Counted from the first letter of the stretch, positions 54,684-63,713 are shown. The stretch is 64,000 bases of DNA from Photobacterium profundum SS9 (GCF_000196255.1 NC_006370.1:2183411-2247410); one strand, 5' to 3'. Numbers and translations: made by a program. The notes: a model not told the origin generated them from the letters alone.

Positions 54684-56012
54684 TTAGTCTAATTGATCCA
54701 TGGTTTTCCATAAACGCTCTGCCACTTTGCTGGCTTCTGCATAAATGGGCGCGATATCAAACGGGAATGCACGGTCTTCGTATACGAAGCGCCCTTCCAC
54801 CATCACACTGTTCACGTTACCCGCATTCATACCAAAAGCGACATGACCTGCAAGGTTATCAGCAACAAATGGCGTTGGGCTGGTGTAATCCAAGATTGTT
54901 AAATCAGCCTTATTGCCTGCATCAAGTCGACCGAACTTAGCACCAAAGTTACGGGCTAAAATTTCGTTACCATTCCAGAGGTTTTTCATGAAACTGTCTG
55001 GCCATAACGGACCACCAGCATCACGGTGTTTAAAGAACGAGAACTTCAATTCTTCAAACATATCCGCCCCTATTCCATCGGTGCCTAAAGCGACATTTTT
55101 GAAGCGAATAAGCTTGTTGTTATAGCCCACATTATTGTTCATGTTTGAACGTGCGTTATGCACCAAGAAACCATCTTTCGCATTTAAAATATCGATATCA
55201 CGATCGGATAAGAACAAGCCGTGTGCTAGCAAGGTTTTCTCGTTAATCAGCCCAAAGCTATCTAAACGCTCTACAATATCTTGACCATAATGATGGTGGC
55301 TGTGCGTTACGTCGTAGCGATCTTCTGCCACATGCACATGAATACCACGCCCTGTCGCTTGTACAGCTTCGGCCATCATGGCTAAACCGTCGTTAGTTAC
55401 CGTAAACGGTGCATGAGCACCAATATGGGCTTCGACTAAATACGGTTCAGTGCCTTCTTCTTTTGCACGATCAATCAACTGAGCAAAAGCGATGTTTTCT
55501 TCTACGCCCGCCATCATCTCTTTCATTCCGCCATTACGATCTGTGGTCTCAAAACAAGTCATGCCGCGAAGACCTGCTTTTATGAAACCTTTACGTATCG
55601 TACTGAGTGAACCACCAATGTAATTCGGTGAAGCATGGTGATCGATAACCGATGTACAGCCACTTTTAATCGCTTCTAGTGAACAAATTAAACCGCTGTA
55701 ATACACCGCCTCTTCATCTAAGGCGCGATCCATACGCCACCATAGATTCTTCAAAATAGAGATAAAATCGGGGCTTGGTTTAATATCAGCCATTACGCCA
55801 CGGGCTAACCCAGAGTAGAAATGGTTGTGTGAGCACACCAGACCTGGCATAACAAGCTTGCCATGCATCTCCTTTACGATGGCATCTGGATATTTCATTG
55901 AAAGATTAGCGCCAACTTCTTTAATTGTGCTGCCATCAATCGCAATATCGACCCCTTCTTTAATAAATGCAGGTTCAAATTGCACAGCAGTTGCGTTTTT
56001 AAGTAATAACAT
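54684..56012 (-). CDS. ssnA: SsnA, putative aminohydrolase of the purine/molybdenum-hydroxylase cluster
   Basis: 442 residues, the same length as E. coli SsnA. Amidohydrolase-superfamily ligands H62/H64 (SHNHFYS), HVHVAED, AHGLFL and GTDGIGADM are intact. The family is linked by gene neighbourhood to selenium-dependent-type molybdenum hydroxylases and anaerobic purine degradation, and probably opens or deaminates a purine-derived ring. It lies 15 bp after ygfK and 14 bp before xdhA. Reaction not established. Confidence 0.92.
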   Translation of the reverse strand: MLLLKNATAVQFEPAFIKEGVDIAIDGSTIKEVGANLSMKYPDAIVKEMHGKLVMPGLVCSHNHFYSGLARGVMADIKPSPDFISILKNLWWRMDRALDEEAVYYSGLICSLEAIKSGCTSVIDHHASPNYIGGSLSTIRKGFIKAGLRGMTCFETTDRNGGMKEMMAGVEENIAFAQLIDRAKEEGTEPYLVEAHIGAHAPFTVTNDGLAMMAEAVQATGRGIHVHVAEDRYDVTHSHHHYGQDIVERLDSFGLINEKTLLAHGLFLSDRDIDILNAKDGFLVHNARSNMNNNVGYNNKLIRFKNVALGTDGIGADMFEELKFSFFKHRDAGGPLWPDSFMKNLWNGNEILARNFGAKFGRLDAGNKADLTILDYTSPTPFVADNLAGHVAFGMNAGNVNSVMVEGRFVYEDRAFPFDIAPIYAEASKVAERLWKTMDQLD

Positions 56013-56027
56013 TCCCTTACTCCTTAC

Positions 56028-59000
56028 CTATACGTCCACTTTGCCAAGTAGGTAGCTATGATGTGCATGCACGTAGCTAATAATGGTTGCTTCATCGGCT
56101 AACGACTCTGGCATATCGAGTTCACTTTGCTCATTGATGCTGAAGGTGTAAATTTCCCCTTCAGAACGTACTAGCACTTCAGTTCCTTCGATATAGAAGC
56201 CTGCATTTGTGCTATTGGTAAAATCATCGCGTAGGTTAAACAGAGTAAACTTATCTTTGTACGGTTTGCTGTCCCATGGGCAGAACTGGGCACAGTTACC
56301 ACATTCATTACAGTAAGCATCGAGGTGTATTGTTTGGAACTGATCACGGAAGCCCGGAATAGGTAGAGAAATGTTTGCACGGTTAGGACATACGTCGACA
56401 CACTTGCTACAAACATACGAGCACTCTAAGCAACGCTGTGATTCTTGTTGGATAAACGCTTCATGGTCATCAATTTCAAGCGTATTCGCTTCAATCAGCT
56501 TGACTTGAATCTCCCCTTTACGGGCATAAATATCGTCCACTTGCACATCTGATTTCACGGCAATTAACTCATCATTTTGAGCTTCTCGCGCAAGAATCGT
56601 TGTTGCAGCTTTGCGTCCACCAGAAATAGCCGAAACAATGGATGACGGGCCTGTACTTGCATCGCCCATTAGGAATACATTCTCGACACTGGTTTCACCT
56701 GTTTCACTATTTACGACAGGCCAACCATCTTCGCCCATCGGAATACCAATACGGGTAAGTGCATCGCGATTGCTTTGCTCACCAACAGCGGTAATAAGCG
56801 CATCTACATGCAGCTCAACCGTTTCATCGGTTGCAACCGGACGACGACGCCCTTTTTCATCAGGCTCACCCAATTTCATAACGCGGGCAACTACCGTACC
56901 GTCAGCATTAAACTCTTCTGGGTTAGTCAAGAACATGAACTTCACACCATCTTCAACGGCTTCATCATATTCATCTTTATAAGCTGGCATTTCAGCCAAT
57001 GTACGACGGTACAATACCGTAACTGTTTCAACGCCATCAACTTGCAATGCCGCTCTTGCACTGTCCATCGCTGTATTGCCTGCGCCAACAACGGCAACAT
57101 GCTTACCTAATGTATGCATTGGTGCGTGTTCAGGGCTAGGCGTAAACTCGCCATCATTAAAACTACGTAAGAACTCTAACGACTTGAACACATTGGTGTT
57201 ATCACCCGTTAACGACATAGGGTTGCCTTTATCTGCCCCTATACCCAAACATACATATTTAAAGCCACTCGATTTCAGTGTATCCACCGTCATATGTGGA
57301 TTACAGCCGTACTCGATATTCACACCATGATCTTGCACAAAGTCAATATCATGTTGAATCACTTCGGCAGGAATACGGAATTGAGGAATGATATTTTTAA
57401 CCACACCACCTGCATTATGTTCTTTCTCAAAAACCGTTACAGGATGACCCGCACGCGCCATAAAGTAGGCCGCAGATAAACCTGAAGGACCCGCACCAAT
57501 CACGGCAATCGGATGTTTTTCGCTGTCTAGATCCGGTGCATGCCATTTGGCTTTATAGCCTTCCCAGCCTTTTGCAAGGGCAACCTTTTTCATTTCACGA
57601 ATGTTCAATGCACCTTCGTAATCACGACGGGTACAGTTGTACTGGCACTGGTGATCACAAATATGCCCAGTAATTGCAGGTAGCGCATTACGTGAATAAA
57701 TTACTTCCAGAGCTTCGGTATACTGGCTTAAACCCATTAAACGAATATATTCAGGTATGTCTTGGCTGATAGGACATGCCGTTACACAAGGCGCAACGTA
57801 ACAGTCGGTTAATGGCAGCGCTTTTTTCACACTGATTTCTTCTGGTCCACGCCATTCTTTTTGCGTGTATTCCGCCACTAATGATTTAGCAGCTAAGGCT
57901 TCCAGTTTCACCAAATCAACTTTACCCATGCCCCATTCGCTGCTTGTTTCCAGCTCTTTGGCACAATCGGCTAAACGCAAATAACCACCAGGCTTCAACA
58001 GATCGGTTGCCATGGTGATAGGACGAATACCCGTTTCAAAAATCTCTTTGATATTGAATTTACTTGCGCCGCCAGAATATGAAATAGGCAACGTACCATT
58101 AAATTCACGTGACAATTCGAGCGCGACATTAATCGACAATGGGAACAAAGCACGACCAGACATGTACATTTCTTTGTCTGGCAAGCGTCCTTTTTTATTC
58201 AGCGTACCTAATGTGTTGGTTAATTTAACACCAAAACCGATGCCTTTTTCTTTGCCTAAATCAACCAAACGGTGAAGCATGGCTTTCGCGGGTTCAATTT
58301 GTAAATCGTGACTAAATGACTCTTCACTTAAGGCAATGTAATCAAAGCCAGCGTTATCCATAATGCTACGAACACGCGTGTAACCAAGCAACGTTGGGTT
58401 TAATTTTACGAAAGTATTGATATGTTTATCGGCAATCATATAACGACAAATTGCTTCGATTTCATTCGGAGGACAACCGTGCATGGTCGATAACGTAACG
58501 CCACGTGTTAGTTGAGTCGAAATACTGGCGGGTAAGTTCTCTAAACGTGCAAGACGGTGCTCAAATCCGTAGGTTTTAATGAATTCAGGATCGTTAATGA
58601 AGGTTTTTAGCTCTGCAACATACGCATGGAAATTTTCATGTTGGCTAGAATCGACCATATCATCGATATATTTTTGCATTGGAGCAGTTTCAATACCGGC
58701 CAAGTCATAACCAACGCTCATATTGAAAACAAATGACTTATCTTCCCCTTCTGTACGAGGGTCAAACACCTCTTCAAGTAGGTGAAGTGCAATCCACGCT
58801 TTTAAGTATTCATCGTACGCTTTTACCAAAGTGAATTCGGTAGACCATTCCGTATTGAAGCACTCATCTTCTGCATCAATACACGGTTTAGCGATTTCTA
58901 ACTGATCCAATTTCTGGACAGTTTTAAGTTCCATGAAACGTCCGCCCGCTAGCCACGAACAAACAATGTTTTGTGCCAACTGCGTGTGTGGACCGGCTGC

Positions 59001-59171
59001 TGGCCCTACAGGTGTTTCACAATGTTCGCCCCAAACGGATAAGCTCTTAGCATTTTCTTTTCGATAAAACTGCTTCGATGGGATTCCAAAAATGGACTTG
59101 CTCTCTTTGTATTCGCTAAACATACGATTGAGAAGCTCGCCAAATGGAACGGGACGCATGATGTCTCCCAT
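56028..59171 (-). CDS. ygfK: YgfK, large FAD/iron-sulfur oxidoreductase (putative selenate reductase subunit)
   Basis: 1047 residues (E. coli 1032). The N-terminal ~430 residues resemble a dihydroorotate-dehydrogenase-like barrel. Cys clusters CYVAPCVTACP (457-466) and CDHQCQYNC (505-513) precede a GltD-like flavoprotein with FAD motif GAGPSG at 559-564 and NAD(P) motif VGAGNTAMD at 695-703. The C-terminus has ferredoxin motifs CLECSYVCSKCVDVCP and CNECGNCAQFCP. Such an electron-transfer protein could accept electrons from the cysteine-less XdhD or from XdhABC. First gene of the operon; the start MGDIMRP matches the family. Confidence 0.93.
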   Translation of the reverse strand: MGDIMRPVPFGELLNRMFSEYKESKSIFGIPSKQFYRKENAKSLSVWGEHCETPVGPAAGPHTQLAQNIVCSWLAGGRFMELKTVQKLDQLEIAKPCIDAEDECFNTEWSTEFTLVKAYDEYLKAWIALHLLEEVFDPRTEGEDKSFVFNMSVGYDLAGIETAPMQKYIDDMVDSSQHENFHAYVAELKTFINDPEFIKTYGFEHRLARLENLPASISTQLTRGVTLSTMHGCPPNEIEAICRYMIADKHINTFVKLNPTLLGYTRVRSIMDNAGFDYIALSEESFSHDLQIEPAKAMLHRLVDLGKEKGIGFGVKLTNTLGTLNKKGRLPDKEMYMSGRALFPLSINVALELSREFNGTLPISYSGGASKFNIKEIFETGIRPITMATDLLKPGGYLRLADCAKELETSSEWGMGKVDLVKLEALAAKSLVAEYTQKEWRGPEEISVKKALPLTDCYVAPCVTACPISQDIPEYIRLMGLSQYTEALEVIYSRNALPAITGHICDHQCQYNCTRRDYEGALNIREMKKVALAKGWEGYKAKWHAPDLDSEKHPIAVIGAGPSGLSAAYFMARAGHPVTVFEKEHNAGGVVKNIIPQFRIPAEVIQHDIDFVQDHGVNIEYGCNPHMTVDTLKSSGFKYVCLGIGADKGNPMSLTGDNTNVFKSLEFLRSFNDGEFTPSPEHAPMHTLGKHVAVVGAGNTAMDSARAALQVDGVETVTVLYRRTLAEMPAYKDEYDEAVEDGVKFMFLTNPEEFNADGTVVARVMKLGEPDEKGRRRPVATDETVELHVDALITAVGEQSNRDALTRIGIPMGEDGWPVVNSETGETSVENVFLMGDASTGPSSIVSAISGGRKAATTILAREAQNDELIAVKSDVQVDDIYARKGEIQVKLIEANTLEIDDHEAFIQQESQRCLECSYVCSKCVDVCPNRANISLPIPGFRDQFQTIHLDAYCNECGNCAQFCPWDSKPYKDKFTLFNLRDDFTNSTNAGFYIEGTEVLVRSEGEIYTFSINEQSELDMPESLADEATIISYVHAHHSYLLGKVDV

Positions 59172-59340
59172 GATAAATCTCCTTGATGCTGTTTCTTTTT
59201 GTTATTACAGCCAGCACATTTCGTCGTGCAATGCGTAGGGCTCAGAAAGTGAGATAAATGCATTGATTTACCTCGTAATGCATTCAATTGAGCAACTACT
59301 GCGCCAAACTTTTAAAACACGATAAATAAGGAGGAAATTC
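59172..59340. other. Divergent promoter region of ygfK and the 60-residue gene
   Basis: The region must contain leftward signals for ygfK and rightward signals for the gene at 59341. It includes a repeated AATGCATT (AATGCATTGAT at about 59250 and AATGCATTCAAT at about 59278). No known operator is recognised. Confidence 0.4.
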
Positions 59341-59523
59341 GTGACGAATGTCGAAAGAAAGGTAGAGAGTGTGATTAAGGTCAATAAGCTGAATTTTCAG
59401 TTAATTAATAACAAAAACAGCCAATTGAGTATGATTCTTACTACGGGTTTAATTCCTATCAATTTAATAAATCGCTATCACTTTGATAATGGGGAAAGTG
59501 ATAGTGAAATGATTTGTCATTGA
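59341..59523 (+). CDS. 60-residue protein divergent from ygfK
   Basis: The start is GTG at 59341 with a perfect AAGGAGG ribosome site at 59328-59334. The product begins MTNVERKVESVIKVNKLNFQ and contains a central hydrophobic patch MILTTGLIPINLI; no family is recognised. An intrinsic terminator follows at 59583-59609, which makes a complete small transcription unit. The palindrome at 59475-59504 lies in its 3' half. Position opposite the ygfK operon suggests a regulator or accessory factor, or an RNA leader; this is inference. Confidence 0.55.
   Translation: MTNVERKVESVIKVNKLNFQLINNKNSQLSMILTTGLIPINLINRYHFDNGESDSEMICH
59475..59504. promoter_or_regulatory. Inverted repeat with CTATCA/TGATAG half sites
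   Basis: CTATCACTTT (59475-59484) pairs with AAAGTGATAG (59495-59504). The first arm also forms CTATCACTTTGATAA, close to CTATCAATTTGATAG upstream of ygfM. A further half site CTATCAATTT is at 59456. It may be a shared operator. Confidence 0.4.
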
Positions 59524-59582
59524 AACGAACCCTTGAGATAAAGCATGACAGTAATGTTTGACTGGATATCAAGAAGGCATAG

Positions 59583-59609
59583 GGCCTAAATTTCTTTAGG
59601 CCATTTTTT
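59583..59609 (+). terminator. Intrinsic terminator of the 60-residue gene
   Basis: GGCCTAAA pairs with TTTAGGCC around TTTC, followed by ATTTTTT. Confidence 0.85.
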
Positions 59610-59706
59610 GGTGCTGATAGTAAGTGGCATTGCAAAGCTTCGTAACTATTACATCAACTCAGTAGGGGGATTACCGTTGACTAAGTTATCGATTTTTCAA
59701 TACGTC

Positions 59707-59955
59707 TTACTTATAAAATGCTTCAACAGTTCCTTTTACCGTCATCATAAGCGGTTGACCGCGACGGTCTAGCGCTTTGTGCGACGCGACTTTTACCCAA
59801 CCTTCACTGATGCAATATTCCTCTACATCGAAACGCTCTTTGCCGTTAAGCAGAATACCAATTTCGTGCTCGAAAACTTCTGCTACATGATGTGGGCTAC
59901 GAGGATTACCCGCAAGGTGATCCGGTAAAGCTGGACGTGAGTTAGTATCGTTCAT
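59707..59955 (-). CDS. DUF3297 family protein
   Basis: 82 residues. ALPDHLAGNPRSPHHVAEVFE, an IGILLNGKERFDVEEYCISEGW core and RRGQPLMMTVKGTVEAFYK are characteristic of DUF3297, a small conserved proteobacterial family of unknown function (glutathione peroxidase-like annotations are not supported here). No operon partner. Confidence 0.82.
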   Translation of the reverse strand: MNDTNSRPALPDHLAGNPRSPHHVAEVFEHEIGILLNGKERFDVEEYCISEGWVKVASHKALDRRGQPLMMTVKGTVEAFYK

Positions 59956-60203
59956 GTTAGTGACCTGTCGTAAATAAAAAGTGCGCTATTGTAGAGAATA
60001 TAGGCCTAACGCTCAAGAGCTGCAGTAATAAATCGTGTTGATGCATTTATTACATGCTTACACCATAAGTGACTTGATTTCTTTTATAAAATCATACGCT
60101 TCAGTCAGAGTGTCAAAACGCAACCAACTCGATGTCATTTTATACAGGCAAGGTCAAAAGTATTATTTTTCGTATGATCTCTACTTTTAGCTTCAGGTGA
60201 ATC

Positions 60204-61076
60204 ATGGTAAATCGGACGAAGAAAAAAAGACCTGCCCTTATTTTCCGTTATAATGCCCTACCCGTTATATACCCTTATTTAAGAGGTATTAAAAATACCA
60301 TGGATATCAGTGGAACCTGCATCTCATCAACAGAAGATGAGCACGGCCCAATTTATGTTTACCAAACAAGGAACAGCCGGATTCTCAGCTTTGATGGGAA
60401 AATCTATCAAAGTTGCATGAAGCTAAATAACATTAATGGATTACACCTCGGCTACACCCAAGCCATGATGGCGGGTTTATTTTTTATCCCCATAGTAAAA
60501 ACAGCCACCGTCATGGGGCTGGGGGCAGGCTCAATGGCAAAGAACCTGCTCAATAGTTTCTCCGAGTTGAACGTACACGCGATTGAATACCGTGAAGCAG
60601 TGGCGAAGATCGCAAAAGAATATTTTTACTTACCCGACACAGATCGCCTCTCCCTTCATATAGACGATGCTGTGAACTACATGAAAAACACCGATATGAA
60701 AAGTGATATTATCTTTTCAGATCTCTACAACTCGGAAGGCATGGAACCGAAACAAGTACAATCATCCTACTTGCGCGATTGTAAAAATGCACTCAACAAT
60801 CAAGGTGTCCTCGTGCTCAACATCTGCCATACGGCACTTAAGTTACGAGAAGAGTTAGATGAATTACTCGCGCTCGAATTTAAAAACCGACTACTCAGTT
60901 TCGAAGTAGAAGGTGGAAACACGATCGTACTCGCATTCAAAAACGACATCCCCTCGATAAAAAGAGAAGAACTACTGACTAAAGGTAAATGGTTGCAAGA
61001 GGAAATGAGCATTCCAATGGAACGTTATGCCAAATTACTCGGGGATACACATGGTTATGATCACACTCATTTTTAA
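60204..61076 (+). CDS. Spermidine-synthase-fold methyltransferase-like protein
   Basis: 290 residues. A Rossmann methyltransferase core has VMGLGAGSMAKNLLN (motif I), the acidic end of strand 2 in VHAIEYREAV, and DRLSLHIDDAVNYMKN followed by DIIFSDLYN, as in the polyamine-synthase group. The catalytic gatekeeper residues of true spermidine synthases are not evident. The start ATG at 60204 follows AGGTGA; ATG 60300 is an alternative that would remove a basic N-terminus. Probably not a genuine SpeE. Confidence 0.7.
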   Translation: MVNRTKKKRPALIFRYNALPVIYPYLRGIKNTMDISGTCISSTEDEHGPIYVYQTRNSRILSFDGKIYQSCMKLNNINGLHLGYTQAMMAGLFFIPIVKTATVMGLGAGSMAKNLLNSFSELNVHAIEYREAVAKIAKEYFYLPDTDRLSLHIDDAVNYMKNTDMKSDIIFSDLYNSEGMEPKQVQSSYLRDCKNALNNQGVLVLNICHTALKLREELDELLALEFKNRLLSFEVEGGNTIVLAFKNDIPSIKREELLTKGKWLQEEMSIPMERYAKLLGDTHGYDHTHF

Positions 61077-61161
61077 TCGATAAGCCGCTTAAACATGAGT
61101 ATATTTTATGGCTACCAAAAGGTTGCCAAGAATATATTCCATGCGTGTTGAAACGTTATTT

Positions 61162-61510
61162 TTACAATTTTTCGAGGCAGTTCAACGGAGCCCATCCGAT
61201 AGTATCTGGCGAGCTATCCTTAGTTCCGTATATCCAACCATTTAAACTCTCGTTCGCTGAAAGAACTTCCCCGATGTTTAAATTATGCTCAGTCGCATTA
61301 TAATCATTTAAGGAAACAACCTTGCTTCCTTCTATCTGTCAAAATTTGCTTAGGGACCCAACCTTCTTTATCAAAGCCTTTGCAAAATATCCAGTTAGCC
61401 CAATCTCCATCAGGATTTGATTCTTCGACAAATTGTAGAACTTCTCCAACTCCAATTTTAATCGGATATTTTGGAGCATCGCAGTATTTCTTTTTTACGA
61501 TATATTTCAT
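61162..61510 (-). pseudogene. Tandem SH3-domain protein gene with a one-base frameshift
   Basis: The first frame (61510-61304) encodes an SH3 domain: KYCDAPKYPIKIGVGEVLQF to GWVPKQILT. Shifting at about 61336 (one extra G) gives IEGSKVVSLNDYNATEHNLN, IGEVLSANESLNGWIYG and IGWAPLNCLEKL, a second SH3 domain ending at 61162. An undamaged gene would make about 116 residues with two SH3 units. As written, only the first domain plus DRRKQGCFLK is made. Sequencing error is the alternative. Confidence 0.75.
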
Positions 61511-61555
61511 GAATTTTCCTAGCGCCTGATTTCACATAACGCCGCACTAAGCGGA

Positions 61556-61656
61556 CAGAAATTGGAGTAACTAGTGGTTCTAATTATAAAATTTCTAACG
61601 CTGTTATTATCAATTTTAACCAGCAAGAATGATCAGATACTTATTTAGGTTGGTAT
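61556..61656. repeat. Interspersed repeat family 3, partial inverted copy
   Basis: 101 bp matching the left part of the repeat at 50832 in reverse orientation. The intact outer end is TTAGGTTGGTAT; the other end stops after CAGAAATTGG, next to a hairpin CCGC-actaa-GCGG. Confidence 0.7.
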
Positions 61657-61662
61657 AAGACA

Positions 61663-62544
61663 TCAAAGCGCCGAGTAAAGCTCTTCTATTGTTGGACAAT
61701 TCGACAAATGCCAATCAACTGGGAACTTGATTTCATTGCATGAAATGATGACATTAATAGCTTTTTCAAAATCAGATATGTTGCTTATGAGAGCTAATTC
61801 ATCAAGTAATAGTACCTCACCATCACCATCAATCGGAGTTATGTATTCAGGTAAAATCCCCCAACCAATATCCCATGCGAGCAACTCTACTTTTGACAAT
61901 GCATATAAATCGCGAATTATGCTACCTTTAATGAAAGGTAGCCCATTGAAGCTATTGAAACCAAACTTATCAGGAGAAGTAAAATCACCTCTGCATAGCG
62001 CCCATGCTTTTCCTGCATACAGAAATTCTGATGATGGTACATCACATGGATCAAAGTCGAAATTCAATATCGCTAAGTGTGTACTATCAAGTTGCGCGTC
62101 AACCATTACCCAACGGGATTCTTGTTGATTCCAATACTCACAAATCCAGTGGTCTTCAAAATGCCCGGCAACTAAATAAGTAGCGAAGCCACACCGAATG
62201 CGAGCTGGGATATTCTTAGCTCTTAAGACTGAACACAATACTAGTGCAAAGTCTCTACATACACTCACCACTCTATCTTTAGGGTTTCTCTTTACATCGA
62301 AAGATTGCCCTGATTTGTTCATAGCCAAAGTAATTATGTCTTTGGAATGTCGAGTTTGCATTTCTGAAAATTTGGCAGACTCTTCAACTTGAACGCCATA
62401 GCGCTTTAACCAATATGCATGGATTAAATTATGCTGTACAAACTCACATATTTTTTCAATATCATCAGATAGCAAGTTTATATCATGCTGGAAACAGCTT
62501 AAATCTGTGAATTCACTTAGTTCCGTGTAATATGAAATATTCAT
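61663..62544 (-). CDS. Transglutaminase-like superfamily protein
   Basis: 293 residues. The catalytic triad of the transglutaminase/protease fold is visible: Cys in SVCRDFALVL, His in FEDHWICEYW and Asp in WVMVDAQLD, in the expected order and spacing. It could be a peptidase, a cyclase-like enzyme or an inactive relative; the substrate is unknown. It has no signal peptide and no operon partner, and lies in the accessory 3' part of the window. Confidence 0.8.
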   Translation of the reverse strand: MNISYYTELSEFTDLSCFQHDINLLSDDIEKICEFVQHNLIHAYWLKRYGVQVEESAKFSEMQTRHSKDIITLAMNKSGQSFDVKRNPKDRVVSVCRDFALVLCSVLRAKNIPARIRCGFATYLVAGHFEDHWICEYWNQQESRWVMVDAQLDSTHLAILNFDFDPCDVPSSEFLYAGKAWALCRGDFTSPDKFGFNSFNGLPFIKGSIIRDLYALSKVELLAWDIGWGILPEYITPIDGDGEVLLLDELALISNISDFEKAINVIISCNEIKFPVDWHLSNCPTIEELYSAL

Positions 62545-62645
62545 TTATCCCTTAAAAGTATGCTACTACAAGTACATATAACACCGAACAACAATTTCGC
62601 GCCTATTTACTTTATGAACAACAGCTTACTAGCTTAAAATTGTAA

Positions 62646-62846
62646 GGTAAACGTCCTGCAACCATTGACACCTATCCACGTGCGGTACGTCGCATTACTC
62701 ACCACTTTGATAAAGCACCCGACACCCATTCTTGGAGTACTGTCAGAGTTGTTCGTAATGCCAAGAAAGCCTTGTATACACCAAACCTTGACCCGCACAA
62801 TAGCCGACAAACAAAACTTACTGCATTTCAACTGAAAAGAGGTTAA
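62646..62846 (+). pseudogene. Internally deleted integrase (tyrosine recombinase) remnant
   Basis: The frame encodes KRPATIDTYPRAVRRITHHF, like the N-terminal core-binding domain of tyrosine recombinases (S/T-x-x-T-Y-x-R-x-V-R-x). It then jumps to THSWSTVRVVRNAKKALY, which normally lies tens of residues later. No catalytic domain follows before the stop. A start codon is absent. It is a scar of a mobile element; the family is recalled, not searched. Confidence 0.5.
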
Positions 62847-63058
62847 AAGAGCAACCACTTGCCGAAGACCAATCCATAAAGATAAGGGGGATACGTCCAA
62901 TAAATAATTATATAACCATACATCATACAAAAATAAATTATCTATCTATCGCATATCGAGCTATTCAAGAATAAATGCCTAAGTATTAACTTTACTTAGT
63001 TACTTCTAAAAACTTAAATTAAAACCCACCCAAGACTTACTAATGGTAAATACAGATC

Positions 63059-63379
63059 ATGTTTGGAAAATTAAAAAACAAAGCAAAAGAGCTATCTTCT
63101 TCAAATGATACCGACAATGAAATGGGATCAAGAAAGATAAACGAAATCATTCAATCACAATGGCCCAAAATCGAAGGCATCTTATTGGAACGTATGATAC
63201 CTCTGGCAGGTGATAAAATAAATGATGATGAATTTATAACAAAGGCTTTTGAAAACACTTACGAATTTTTACCTATGCCTATTAGAATGCTATTATCAAA
63301 AGAAAAGTTTGTTTCCTATTGTAAGACACACAAAGAGCCATTAATAGAAAAAATCAATGAACTTAACAATGTAAAATAA
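63059..63379 (+). CDS. Hypothetical protein, 106 residues
   Basis: A charged, helical cytoplasmic protein beginning MFGKLKNKAKELSSSNDTDN, with LLERMIPLAGDKINDDEFIT in the middle. No known motif, no membrane segment. The gene is preceded by ACAGATC with a weak ribosome site and stands alone in an accessory region with an integrase remnant upstream. Low GC suggests transfer. Confidence 0.5.
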   Translation: MFGKLKNKAKELSSSNDTDNEMGSRKINEIIQSQWPKIEGILLERMIPLAGDKINDDEFITKAFENTYEFLPMPIRMLLSKEKFVSYCKTHKEPLIEKINELNNVK

Positions 63380-63713
63380 TCATTATTGTATTGACAATTA
63401 ATGCACTCATCCCTGTTTTTTGATTTTGTAAACGCATATTTTGTAATATGCTTGGTTTGATGTGCATTAATTATAAAATATCACTTGAGCACCTAACACC
63501 GAACACTTACGAATCCCCACAAGATACCTTTGTAGTTCAATAAGTAGACACAAAGCTTGTCTACAAATCTAAAGTATGATGTTTCAATCGCTTTTATACG
63601 GCTATCTTGATGAGTTGATGGCTGCATATTCATATGGTGGTGACTGGCAGCAGCTTTGATACCAATAAACGGCAATGGATAGGTGTCGGCTTCGCGACAC
63701 ATGTCCTTATCTG
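63380..63713. other. Intergenic region, no clear gene
   Basis: It contains a hairpin GCATATT-ttgt-AATATGC near 63434-63451 and a minus-strand open frame that I cannot support as a gene. No recognisable repeat. Confidence 0.35.

Noticed and set aside
60058..60138. 26-residue minus-strand frame MTSSWLRFDTLTEAYDFIKE
   Set aside because: The sequence looks protein-like but has no ribosome site and is too short to support without conservation data.
62634..62930. 98-residue minus-strand frame
   Set aside because: The plus strand holds an integrase-like segment in this interval and the minus product has no recognisable feature.
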